From NCBI RefSeq assembly GCF_019598945.1, contig NZ_CP080598.1, positions 1,674,001-1,738,000 of the forward strand: DNA of 64,000 nucleotides, read 5' to 3'. Source of the DNA: Sphaerospermopsis torques-reginae ITEP-024 (lineage in GTDB: Bacteria; Cyanobacteriota; Cyanobacteriia; Cyanobacteriales; Nostocaceae). The notes under the pieces are model-generated. The model was given only the letters and a program-made list of their open reading frames with translations. It did no database searches and was not told the origin of the DNA. Below are positions 1 through 7,915 of the stretch, one piece after another (position 1 is the stretch's first letter; each line of letters starts with the position of its first letter). A program made the position numbers and the translations under genes.

Positions 1-77
1 ATGAGGATGGTCGCTTTCTCGGTGAGAATAGGACGACGCACCAAGTCGGGTAGGTTGCGGGGGTCAAAGTTAGGCAC
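1..77 (-). CDS. rplW: 50S ribosomal protein L23 (uL23), N-terminal part only
   Basis: Only the first 25 codons lie in the window; the gene runs off the left edge. Reading starts at a GTG (75-77) with a perfect AGGAGG at 84-89, six bases upstream. The N-terminus contains [10 protein letters not shown], the P-I-x-T-E-K signature found near the start of L23 proteins. L23 binds 23S rRNA at the peptide exit site. The start overlaps the last eight bases of rplD, and its ribosome binding site lies inside rplD, so translation is probably coupled (inference). Order rplC-rplD-rplW is the canonical S10 operon order. Confidence 0.9.
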   Translation of the reverse strand, partial: MPNFDPRNLPDLVRRPILTEKATIL

Positions 78-702
78 TGTAGACCTCCTGAATTTTTGTT
101 AAAGCTGAGGATGTAACTACAATTTTGTCGGCGTGCAGTAAATCAAATACATTTAACTGATCAGCTGCAATTACTTTTAAATTTTCTACATTGCGGGCTG
201 ATAAATTCACGTTTTCTGCGATATCAGACAAAATTAACAAGGTTTTTTGCTCTGGTGCTGCTCCCCAACGAGCTAATGCTGCTACCAATTCTTTGGTTTT
301 GGGGCGTTGTAGTTCGTTGCTAAATTCTTCTACAACAATTAAGTCTTCTGCACGACTAACAAAGGCTGTCCGCAGTGCTAAACGTCTTTCTTTGCGGTTT
401 AGCTTCAGGTTGAAATCTCTGGGTTTTGGTCCAAAGATCACACCACCACCACGCCATAATGGTGAACGAATAGAACCTGCACGGGCGCGACCTGTGCCTT
501 TTTGTCTCCAAGGTTTGCGTCCGCCACCTCGTACTTCTGAACGGGTTTTGGTGCTGGCTGTACCTTGGCGAGAATTAGTCATTTGTCTGACGAGGGCGCG
601 GTGTACTATGTGCGCCGCTGTTTCTTCTTTGGCAACTCGCAACTCGAAGCTGGTTTGTCCAACTTCTTCGCCTTGCCAATTTTTAACTACACTCTCAACC
701 AT
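70..702 (-). CDS. rplD: 50S ribosomal protein L4 (uL4)
   Basis: Primary 23S rRNA-binding protein of the large subunit; its loop lines the exit tunnel. The 210-residue product has the L4 hallmark segment [19 protein letters not shown] around residues 68-86, followed by FGP, and the usual Rossmann-like C-terminal half ending [10 protein letters not shown]. The length is normal for cyanobacteria. The ATG at 700-702 has AAGGA about eight bases upstream. It lies 59 bp after rplC and overlaps rplW by 8 bp, all on the minus strand, so it is the second gene of the S10 operon as seen here. Confidence 0.97.
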   Translation of the reverse strand: MVESVVKNWQGEEVGQTSFELRVAKEETAAHIVHRALVRQMTNSRQGTASTKTRSEVRGGGRKPWRQKGTGRARAGSIRSPLWRGGGVIFGPKPRDFNLKLNRKERRLALRTAFVSRAEDLIVVEEFSNELQRPKTKELVAALARWGAAPEQKTLLILSDIAENVNLSARNVENLKVIAADQLNVFDLLHADKIVVTSSALTKIQEVYSA

Positions 703-761
703 GTTTGTGTCCTTTGTTAGTGGTCAGTTGTCAGTTAATGCTGACAGCTAATCAACTAAAA

Positions 762-1400
762 CTATTTATTACCAACTTTGTTTGTGGGTACTACGTTCAC
801 TAAGCCGCCTGGTTTGCCAGGAATCGCGCCTTTAATCAGTATCAGGTTGCGTTCTGCATCTACTTTGACTACGGTCAGTTTGCGAATTGTAACGCGAGTT
901 CCGCCTAGTCTTCCTGCCATCCGTTTGCCAGGATAAACACGACCAGGGGTTGTACCTGCACCGATAGAACCGGGCGCTCTATGGTTTTTAGAACCGTGTG
1001 ACATGGGTCCGCGTCCGAAGTTGTTACGCTTCTGGTTGCCGGCAAAACCACGACCGATACTTGTACCGATTACGTCTACAATTTGACCTTCACTAAAAAT
1101 ATCTGCTTTAATTTCTTGTCCTAAAGCATATTCACTGGCTGCATCAGTACGATACTCGTTCAAATGCCGCAATGCTGGGGCAGATGATTTTGCCAAGTGT
1201 CCTAGTTTCGGTTGATTCAATGCCTTGGGTTTAACTTCGCCATAGCCAACTTGAATGGCGGAGTAACCGTCGGTCTGTTTTGTTTTAACTTGTGTGACAG
1301 TGCATGGACCTGCTTTGATTACGGTGACAGGAATGGCTACTCCTGCTTCATCAAAGATTTGGGTCATGCCCAGCTTGGTGCCGAGAATACCTACAGACAC
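762..1400 (-). CDS. rplC: 50S ribosomal protein L3 (uL3)
   Basis: One of the early 23S rRNA-binding proteins, sited near the peptidyl transferase centre. The product has 212 residues. It opens [16 protein letters not shown] and carries the L3 signature [19 protein letters not shown] followed by [16 protein letters not shown] at about residues 119-155. The start is GTG (1398-1400), with AAGGAG about eleven bases upstream. In this window it is the first gene of the S10 operon; the transcript must start in the long divergent spacer toward ndhN. In many bacteria rpsJ precedes rplC; it is absent here, as is usual in cyanobacteria. Confidence 0.97.
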   Translation of the reverse strand: MSVGILGTKLGMTQIFDEAGVAIPVTVIKAGPCTVTQVKTKQTDGYSAIQVGYGEVKPKALNQPKLGHLAKSSAPALRHLNEYRTDAASEYALGQEIKADIFSEGQIVDVIGTSIGRGFAGNQKRNNFGRGPMSHGSKNHRAPGSIGAGTTPGRVYPGKRMAGRLGGTRVTIRKLTVVKVDAERNLILIKGAIPGKPGGLVNVVPTNKVGNK

Positions 1401-2220
1401 AGTAACTGGTTCTCCTTATCTAGTTGCTGACCTGGAAATCGGATTTCTAAGAGACAAGTTTTTTTAACGTCATTGTGAAGATTCTATCCCCGCAAATTTG
1501 GACTGGCGTTTGACAGTGCAAATTCTTGATGACGCAACAAACTGTTTGTCTACTGTTTGGTGAATCCGTCTATTGTTTCACTTTCTTGTCCACCAGAACA
1601 GTGATAATTACCTTTTTTATGGGAAGGTATTATTTCTGGTATCAATGCAAGACGCTATTGCTTTACGTTTTTGTGCAGCAATGCTTTCGTCTAAGCCATT
1701 GCTCTGGCACTCTCCGTTGGTAGTAGGACTTAAATGGATGTTTCCATTCAGTATCCATTTCCTGAAAACTGCTGTTCAGGCTCTACTGCTTTTAATACCT
1801 TAAACTATTGTTTGAGGATTTGCCTTGTTTTAGGGGCTGCGGGAGTGAATTCGGACTGAAGCTTGGTTTTGGCTGTGGGTTATGAGCCTTTAGCTTCTTG
1901 TTTTGACCTAAATGCTTTTCTAGCTTACCAGTCTCTTGCTCTTTTCTACCAGATATTGCTGGAAGATTGTTTTTCAGTCATCAATCACTGATGCTGTTTT
2001 GGCTTGAGGTTGCTAATTTAGAAAGTTACCTGATTTAACAGTTTGGTCACAATCTAACAATATAATATATTAAGTTGTGTTTGTCCAGTGGTTGATGGGG
2101 AAGATTTTTTTTGAGAGGGGTTGATGGTGAGACTTGATAAAATTCTATAACTTAACTTAACTTAATCTACCATCCAAAGGTAAATAATAGAAATATCTAA
2201 GTGAAATAAGACGAAAATCT
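1401..2220. other. Divergent spacer between rplC and ndhN (820 bp)
   Basis: No convincing gene. Short open frames (for example on the plus strand from 1526) lack a ribosome binding site and a protein-like composition. The spacer must hold the S10-operon promoter (minus) and the ndhN promoter (plus), and it could include a leader RNA for the ribosomal operon; I cannot place either promoter reliably. A short TAACT tandem repeat lies at about 2148-2164, close to ndhN. Confidence 0.6.
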
Positions 2221-2697
2221 ATGGCACTAATTACCACTGGTAGCGGTTTCATCCGAGATTTGGAGAAATTTGGCGCTCTGGGTGTATATGTTCCTTTGGA
2301 GGGAGGCCACGAAGGTCGGTATCGCCGTCGTTTACGGGCTGCGGGCTATGTTAACCTCCATATTACAGCTAGAGGTTTGGGAGATGTGGCGGCCTATTTG
2401 ATGGGAATTCATGGTGTGAGACCTCCGCATTTGGGTAAAAAAAGCACTGGTAGCGGTGCGGCGGTGGGTGATGTGTATTATCTACCACCTTTGATTGGTT
2501 CTCATTTGGAACAACTACCTCCTAAGTCTAAGGGTTTATTGCTGTGGATTATTGAGGGCAATATTCTTTCTGATCAGGAAGTGGAATATTTAGCGAACTT
2601 GCCGAAGTTAGAACCACGGGTGAAAGTGGTGATTGAACGGGGTGGCGATCGCTATTTCCGTTGGACTTCACTGGAAAAAACTCTGTTAGCTAGTTAG
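2221..2697 (+). CDS. ndhN: NAD(P)H-quinone oxidoreductase (NDH-1) subunit N
   Basis: Subunit of the hydrophilic arm of cyanobacterial/plastid NDH-1, the thylakoid complex for respiratory and cyclic electron flow; absent from bacterial complex I outside the oxygenic lineage. The 158-residue product starts MALITTGSGFIRDLEKFGAL and has the conserved GRYRRRLRAAGY (33-44) and GDVYYLPPLIG regions, with the typical length. No membrane segment is seen, as expected for this peripheral subunit. It is divergent from the S10 operon, an arrangement known in other Nostocales. No strong Shine-Dalgarno is visible; the ATG is set by family alignment. Confidence 0.93.
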   Translation: MALITTGSGFIRDLEKFGALGVYVPLEGGHEGRYRRRLRAAGYVNLHITARGLGDVAAYLMGIHGVRPPHLGKKSTGSGAAVGDVYYLPPLIGSHLEQLPPKSKGLLLWIIEGNILSDQEVEYLANLPKLEPRVKVVIERGGDRYFRWTSLEKTLLAS

Positions 2698-2812
2698 TTA
2701 ATGGTCAGTGGTCAGTTGCTTTTTGGCTGACTGCTGACTCTAAATCATTGCATTTGTGCTGCAAATGATGGCTGGTAATCAGAACAGTGTAGATAGTTGA
2801 TGCAGCGTTTTC

Positions 2813-3034
2813 TTACAACAAAGATACAAATTCTTCAACGGTTAAACCACTATCTCTAATAATTGCTCTGAGAGTTCCCGTTGCTAATTCCTGATGGTCT
2901 GGAACTACAACTTGTACAAAGGGAGCATTTCGGCGCATAATAATATGACTACTCTCTCGACGTTTTTGATAAAAACCTATCTTCTCAAGAGCTTTCACAC
3001 ATTCCCTTCCCGAAATTTTTGGTAACTTGCTCAC
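2813..3034 (-). CDS. hicA: HicA-type mRNA interferase toxin
   Basis: A 73-residue dsRBD-like HicA protein that would cleave mRNA independently of the ribosome until bound by HicB. The N-terminal LPKISGRECVKALEKIGF helix, the S-S-H-I-I-M strand with the catalytic histidine (about residue 30) and the VPDHQELATGTLRAIIRDSG segment are all standard. It begins four bases inside the upstream antitoxin gene (ATGA overlap), so the two are translationally coupled. Antitoxin-first order is common in this family. The gene appears intact. Confidence 0.9.
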   Translation of the reverse strand: MSKLPKISGRECVKALEKIGFYQKRRESSHIIMRRNAPFVQVVVPDHQELATGTLRAIIRDSGLTVEEFVSLL

Positions 3035-3234
3035 ACAACCACCAGGAACGCTTCAAAATTTTCTTCGGGAACAGGTAAACCATCTTCTTCTAAAGCAGCT
3101 ATATAACCTGTAATTGCCTCTTTAATATTGAGTAGTGCTTCTGCTTTCGTTTTACCCTGACTCACACATCCTTTGAGGCTGGGACATTCTACGACCCAAT
3201 AATCACCATCCTTATAAGCTATTACCTGCCTCAT
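3031..3234 (-). CDS. hicB: HicB-type antitoxin
   Basis: Short (67-residue) HicB antitoxin with the partial RNase-H-like fold: DGDYWVVECPSLKGCVSQG followed by EALLNIKEAITGYI, which are diagnostic. It lacks the extra C-terminal DNA-binding domain of longer HicBs, so autoregulation may be weak or use another route (inference). It is the first gene of a two-gene operon with hicA, overlapping by 4 bp. The ATG is at 3232-3234; no strong upstream Shine-Dalgarno was found. Confidence 0.9.
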   Translation of the reverse strand: MRQVIAYKDGDYWVVECPSLKGCVSQGKTKAEALLNIKEAITGYIAALEEDGLPVPEENFEAFLVVV

Positions 3235-3351
3235 ATTCTATCTTTCCTCTCTGATGGACAGTTTACAATTAAGACTTATGCAAAAAGACAGCATCTTTTA
3301 TTATGTTGTTGAGGTACACCACCAGCTACCAAGATAGTCCTACTAATACAC

Positions 3352-3458
3352 ATACAGCATTTTGCGCGTCTATCTGGTACAGGTTATATCTCATTTTCAA
3401 TTTGATGTAATGATATGCCCTAAATTTTTGTACCTAATCGTTACGCAAAGTGCTGTAT
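3352..3458. repeat. MITE-like inverted-repeat element (about 107 bp)
   Basis: The terminal 15-mers at 3352-3366 (ATACAGCATTTTGCG) and 3444-3458 are inverted copies with one mismatch. The interior is AT-rich and non-coding. The size and perfect-like ends suggest a small palindromic or MITE element located between hicBA and the DUF3172 gene. Confidence 0.55.
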
Positions 3459-3509
3459 ATAAAATATAATAATATACTTACTTATTATTACATGATTTAA
3501 GCAGCTAAG

Positions 3510-3626
3510 ATGCCCACCCCACAAGAATTAGCAGAATTACATGGAAAATATGGGACAATTTTCCTCAAGAGTCGTCATACTGAAGTAAGGAGAGAAGCAA
3601 CCACTCCCTCCTCAAAATTGGCGTGA
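3510..3626 (+). pseudogene. Short ORF, possibly the frameshifted 5' part of the next gene
   Basis: A 38-codon ORF starting MPTPQELAELHGKYGTIF. Just after it, the frame of the downstream DUF3172 gene is open from about 3589 and would read ...PLPPQNWREGDQAKM in front of the annotated ATG at 3643. That text looks protein-like, so the two frames may be halves of one gene separated by a frameshift near 3580-3590. It could equally be a small independent peptide or chance. I do not recognise the family. Confidence 0.25.
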
Positions 3627-3642
3627 AGGTGATCAAGCAAAA

Positions 3643-4182
3643 ATGAGACGTAAATCAACTGGTAGATCAGCTACTGCTTCTAAAACCTCTGTTTTCCAAT
3701 CTCCTCTCTTTAATTTCACCACTATTGCCGTTTTGGGAGGGGTGTTGATTTTAGGTATTGGGATTGGTATTGCTTTTAGTTCTACAACTACTTTAAGTCC
3801 ATCCAATGTGGCTTCCCGTGAATTTATTGATACTAAAGCACCAAACCCGGAAATTTGTGTGCAGTATGGGGCTAGTGCGATGGTGATGGATGCAAGATTA
3901 TTTGTCACTCTGAACCCTTTTAATGTCTATGTTGCCCAGCCTAGTATTCGTCCTGGATGTGTATTGCGGCAAAATAACTGGGCTATTTTGGAAAATAAGA
4001 GATTGGTTACTTCTGATCAGGTGAGAGAGTGTAAAAATCGCTTGAATACTTTTGGCTTTACTGGTGATTTGGACAGTGAAAAGCCAGATATTAGGTGTAT
4101 ATATCAAAATGAATCTGCTCAAAATTTCTTCTTGTCTCAACCAGGTGCAGTAGCACCGACTCAAGAGACGGAAAGGTTCTAG
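3643..4182 (+). CDS. DUF3172 membrane-anchored protein
   Basis: Cyanobacterium-specific family of unknown function. The 179-residue protein has a basic N-terminus, one membrane segment at about residues 26-46 (IAVLGGVLILGIGIGIAF) and an extracytoplasmic or lumenal C-terminal domain. That domain has four cysteines (in PEICVQYG, RPGCVLRQ, VRECKNRL and IRCIYQ), which may form disulfides (inference). The annotated ATG has only a weak GAAGGTGA upstream; in-frame coding-like sequence extends upstream to about 3589, so the true start may be earlier (see the preceding entry). Family assignment is from remembered motif pattern. Confidence 0.75.
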   Translation: MRRKSTGRSATASKTSVFQSPLFNFTTIAVLGGVLILGIGIGIAFSSTTTLSPSNVASREFIDTKAPNPEICVQYGASAMVMDARLFVTLNPFNVYVAQPSIRPGCVLRQNNWAILENKRLVTSDQVRECKNRLNTFGFTGDLDSEKPDIRCIYQNESAQNFFLSQPGAVAPTQETERF

Positions 4183-4205
4183 GAGAAGGAGTTCAAGGAG
4201 TCAGA

Positions 4206-4280
4206 ATAATTTTAGATTTTAGATTTTAGATTGAAGTTGACAAAAACAATCCAAAATCCAAAATCCAAAATCCAAAATTG
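4206..4280. repeat. Short-repeat block: TTTTAGA units, spacer, then CCAAAAT units
   Basis: Tandem TTTTAGA units, then a unique core GAAGTTGACAAAAACAATCC, then tandem AAAATCC units. The same architecture and the same core occur at about 44955-45043, so this is a dispersed composite element rather than local slippage alone. Confidence 0.7.
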
Positions 4281-4296
4281 TATTCTCAGTCACCAG

Positions 4297-5061
4297 TCAC
4301 CAGTTAGTTGTGGGTATGGGTTGCCCAAATTCAATGATAGGAACGCTAAAATTTGGATTTGAATAATTCTGTGAATTAGGAATATTTGCAGAAGAATTAG
4401 GAATTGTAATCATGTTGGCATTATCTGAAGAATTGGCAGAATTGGGGGGGATGATGGTTAAGTTGGATAATGGAGAGGGGTTTTGAGAATTTAGGGGTGG
4501 TGCTGTTACTAAAGGTAGTTGGTTGGTGGGTAAGTTGCTGGTTGGTGGTGGTAGAGTCATTAAAGATGATGGAGATGGCTGATTGTTGGTAGTGGTGTTA
4601 TGATGGGAGAATATGGGGCGTAATACCCAGCGCGTGGGGTTTTTTGGGGAAGCGGGTTGCAGTTTTACTTTGTTGACATCGACAAAAGTTCCTGGTTTTA
4701 AGTCGATGACTAGGCGGGTGATGTGTGGGCTATATTGGGAAACGCGAATTTTCTGGATTGTTCCAGAATAGTTTTTTTGGGTGTCTACATTGCCTAGTTG
4801 GGTGTTAGGCAAATCTACAACTAGACGGGGGGGTTGTTCCAGGTAGAAATACTCTGGTTTTGTGTTTGCGGAAAGGGTAATTTCTAGCTGTTGGGATTTG
4901 GGGTTAAGTTGCCATTTGTTGAGTGTTGCTTTTGGTTTTGGTAAATTGGCAATTGCCAGATTAATGCAAGTATTTAGGGTTATTGTTGTAGATAATAACA
5001 ATAAGCTTATCTTCAAAAGATTGGATGGTAAAACTTGCCTGGTTTTGAGTAGACTTTTCAT
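4297..5061 (-). CDS. AMIN-domain secreted protein
   Basis: 254 residues. The N-terminal signal peptide or anchor (hydrophobic at about 15-38, ending AIA) is followed by an AMIN domain at about residues 46-150 (EITLSANTKPEYFYLEQPPR, then LVVDLPNTQLG and TRLVIDLKPGTFV). AMIN domains direct periplasmic proteins to the envelope, and are seen in AmiC amidases and type IV pilus secretin PilQ. Here no amidase or secretin domain follows; the C-terminal 100 residues are a low-complexity Pro/Asn/Ser/Thr tail. The protein may therefore be an envelope or pilus accessory factor. Function is inferred from the domain only. Confidence 0.8.
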   Translation of the reverse strand: MKSLLKTRQVLPSNLLKISLLLLSTTITLNTCINLAIANLPKPKATLNKWQLNPKSQQLEITLSANTKPEYFYLEQPPRLVVDLPNTQLGNVDTQKNYSGTIQKIRVSQYSPHITRLVIDLKPGTFVDVNKVKLQPASPKNPTRWVLRPIFSHHNTTTNNQPSPSSLMTLPPPTSNLPTNQLPLVTAPPLNSQNPSPLSNLTIIPPNSANSSDNANMITIPNSSANIPNSQNYSNPNFSVPIIEFGQPIPTTNW

Positions 5062-5102
5062 ATTTTAGATGTTGTTGATGATTGGTGATTACGAATTACG
5101 AA

Positions 5103-7322
5103 TTACGAATTATGAATTATTTCTTGGTTGTTAACTTCTGGTAACAAAGAACTCAGATGAGAGGTAACTTGACTGTAACGACGGGTGATAAGTAGGGAAG
5201 AACGACATTGAATAGCAAGTTCATCTGTGTATCTTCCTAGAGTTTGTCTTTCGATACCCCAAGCACGGCTAGTTCCGGCAATGGTTAAGTCAACACTTTC
5301 TGAGGCTGCAAGTACGGCTGGCATGGGTTCTGGATCGCTGATGGTTTTGATTTCTATGCGATCGCGTACATTGGCTGGTAGTTGGGAAATCATTCCGTTT
5401 AATTCATAACTTAATTCATCTTGGGTTTGATTTGCTGTTAAGACTTGTAAAATATGCAACATACAAGTGTCACGGTTGATGAGTAGTCGTAGGGCAAGGA
5501 TCAGGGCTAAGTCATCATGGATATTTGCAGAGTAGGGAACTAGCAAGTTTTCCAGGCGATCGCCTCCTCTATCTACGAATACTGCTACATCTACTGGTGC
5601 GGTGCTGAGAATTTGCCCAACTCTACCACCTAAGCGATTATTACTAAAGGCTGGACGATGCCATCCTACAAGTATTAAATCAGGTTGTTCTATTTGGGCT
5701 ATTTGGGCTGTTTCTCTGGCGACATTGCTAGAGATACGAACGATAGGATGGATGTAAGAACCTGTGGTTAGTGGTTCTAAGGTGTCAATTAATTCTTCTA
5801 GTTGTTGACGACGTTCAACTATTAAACGGTTAGCTTCTGTGGGGGTATTTTCAAAACCATAATCTTCTTCTAATTCTATTAAGCTGAGAGGATTGATCAC
5901 CGCAGGTTGTCGATAGTTGAGGGCGATCGCTACTGCTAATTGCACTAATCCTTTTTGGGTGCTGGGGTTAGCTACAGGTACTAAAATCCGATATGGGTTA
6001 ACAAAAGATTCTATTGTTTCTATTGTTTCTATTGTTTCTATTATTTCTGTGTTTGTATTTGTCTCTTGTTTTGGTTCTGGTTCAACAACATCTAATTTAA
6101 TTAACCGTTTGGGATAAGTCCATTCTAATAATGGTGATGTCATAAATGTTGTTACCAAAGCCATCACTACCAACATGGTAAATAGTAAAGGTGAAATTAC
6201 TCCTAATTCCAAACCAATATTTAAAACAATTAATTCTGTTAAACCGCGAGTATTCATTAACCAACCCAGGGCTGATGCTTCTCTTTTATTAATCCCACTG
6301 ACACGGGCGGCGAAGTAAGCACCAAAATATTTACCTGCTATGGCTACTCCTAAAACTAATGCACATAGTAACCATAATTGCGGACTGTTGAGTAAACCGA
6401 TTTGTGTTCTTAAACCACTATAGGCAAAAAACACAGGGAGGAGAAAAATTAAGACAAAATCTTCAGTTTTTATGGCTAATTCTCTGACTAATTCGGCATT
6501 TTTGGGCATGACTGCACCTAATAAAAATGCGCCGAAAATCAGATGAATACCGATAAATTCAGTAATGAGAGCAGATGCAACTACTCCCATATAAATTAAC
6601 GCTAGAAGAAATTGGCTTAACTTTCTTGTGCGGCGATAATGGGTAAGAAGACGTTTGAGAAACCACCGCCCCACGGTGAACATAAAGCCTATATAAATGA
6701 TGCTTTCAAAAATGGTGAGGATAGCTTTTTGATCAATGCTACCATTTCGAGCAACGGCGATCGCTATTGCTAAAATACACCACGCTGTTACATCATCAAC
6801 TGCGGCGCAAGTTAAAGCTAATGTTCCTAATCTTGTGCCTTGTAAATTATTTTCGGTGATAATTCTTGCCAATACAGGAAAAGCTGTGATTGACATTGCT
6901 GCACCTAAAAATAAAGCGAAGGCGTTAAAAGATACACTGGGATTAGCAATGAGTGGATACAGCAGCAAAGATAAAATCGCAGCTAGAGAAAACGGCACAA
7001 TTATGCTGATATTGGAAATAATAATCGCTGATTTTAAATTACCGCTCAGATATTTAGGATTTAGCTCTAAACCTATCAAAAACATGAAAAATATTAGTCC
7101 TACCTGAGATAAAACATTCAGGAAAGGTACGGTTTCTGGAGGAAACAGTGTAGCTGCTGCATGGGGAGCAATGAAACCAAATAATGATGGTCCCAACATG
7201 ATACCAGCGACAATTTCACCGATGACTAAAGGTTGTTTAATTGATTTAAATGCCAATCCTACTAACCTTGACATTCCAATTACAATTAACACCTCAACCA
7301 GAACGAGAATAACTGTGTGCAT
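5103..7322 (-). CDS. CPA2-family cation:proton antiporter with universal-stress domains
   Basis: 739 residues. Residues 1-390 are the Na+/H+ exchanger (CPA2, KefB/NhaS-like) domain, about 12 membrane segments, including the family's GEIVAGIMLGPSLFG and CAAVDDVTAWCILA regions; the aspartate pair in AVDD is the expected ion-binding site. Two universal-stress-type domains follow (about 440-560 and 585-720; LVGWHRPAFSNN and TIAGTSRAWG). The linker contains IETIETIETIE, encoded by a 9-bp repeat at about 6010-6046. The ATG is at 7320-7322, with AGAGG five bases upstream. It probably exchanges Na+ or K+ for H+; which ion and which membrane cannot be told. It forms a single-gene unit here. Confidence 0.88.
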   Translation of the reverse strand: MHTVILVLVEVLIVIGMSRLVGLAFKSIKQPLVIGEIVAGIMLGPSLFGFIAPHAAATLFPPETVPFLNVLSQVGLIFFMFLIGLELNPKYLSGNLKSAIIISNISIIVPFSLAAILSLLLYPLIANPSVSFNAFALFLGAAMSITAFPVLARIITENNLQGTRLGTLALTCAAVDDVTAWCILAIAIAVARNGSIDQKAILTIFESIIYIGFMFTVGRWFLKRLLTHYRRTRKLSQFLLALIYMGVVASALITEFIGIHLIFGAFLLGAVMPKNAELVRELAIKTEDFVLIFLLPVFFAYSGLRTQIGLLNSPQLWLLCALVLGVAIAGKYFGAYFAARVSGINKREASALGWLMNTRGLTELIVLNIGLELGVISPLLFTMLVVMALVTTFMTSPLLEWTYPKRLIKLDVVEPEPKQETNTNTEIIETIETIETIESFVNPYRILVPVANPSTQKGLVQLAVAIALNYRQPAVINPLSLIELEEDYGFENTPTEANRLIVERRQQLEELIDTLEPLTTGSYIHPIVRISSNVARETAQIAQIEQPDLILVGWHRPAFSNNRLGGRVGQILSTAPVDVAVFVDRGGDRLENLLVPYSANIHDDLALILALRLLINRDTCMLHILQVLTANQTQDELSYELNGMISQLPANVRDRIEIKTISDPEPMPAVLAASESVDLTIAGTSRAWGIERQTLGRYTDELAIQCRSSLLITRRYSQVTSHLSSLLPEVNNQEIIHNS

Positions 7323-7497
7323 AGTTTCCTCTTGACTCTTCGGGTTCCCTAAGATGATTCTTTAAAGGATGGCAAAATGTCAACCTTGTTAGACACAATA
7401 CAGGTGTATTCTATTGATTTTGATGTAAATTATTGTTAAGTAGCAAAAAGCTTTCAGTAATCAGTAATCAGCTAATAGCAGCATGAACAAGGATTGA

Positions 7498-7680
7498 GAA
7501 GTTTTAATTCCGTGAAGTTTTAATTCCGTGAAGTTTTAATTCCGTGAAGTTTTAATTTCGTGAAGTTTTAATTTCGTGAAGTTTTAATTTCGTGAAGTTT
7601 TAATTCCGTGAAGTTTTAATTTCGTGAAGTTTTAATTTCGTGAAGTTTTAATTTCGTGAAGTTTTAATTTCGTGAAGTTT
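7498..7680. repeat. 16-bp tandem repeat array, 11.4 copies
   Basis: Eleven complete units of GAAGTTTTAATTYCGT plus 7 bp of a twelfth, head to tail with no spacers. Units 1-3 and 7 end CCGT; units 4-6 and 8-11 end TCGT, so expansion has involved blocks of units. There is no reading frame across it: the period of 16 is not a multiple of three. It lies between the antiporter promoter and the ABC-F gene. Confidence 0.97.
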
Positions 7681-7772
7681 ATCTGTTTCTGTTTATTTTC
7701 GTTCTTTGTATTTCAATATTTCAGGTACTGAAGGAAACCGACGGCTAAATGCTGACAAAACATCAATTCTTT

Positions 7773-7821
<49 letters not shown>

Positions 7822-7915
7822 ACTCCTAAATTCTTGTAAATATGTCGTTAAATTTTGTTAAGATTGAGTATGGCGTTAGCTTTACCCCTTATATCCCCTA
7901 TCTGAGAGATATTTC

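Noticed and set aside
1526-1803. ORFs in the rplC-ndhN spacer
   Set aside because: Cysteine/phenylalanine-rich, no ribosome binding site, overlapping each other; no protein-like pattern.
7498-7680. Tandem array as a CRISPR
   Set aside because: Units are head to tail with no unique spacers; no cas genes are in the window.
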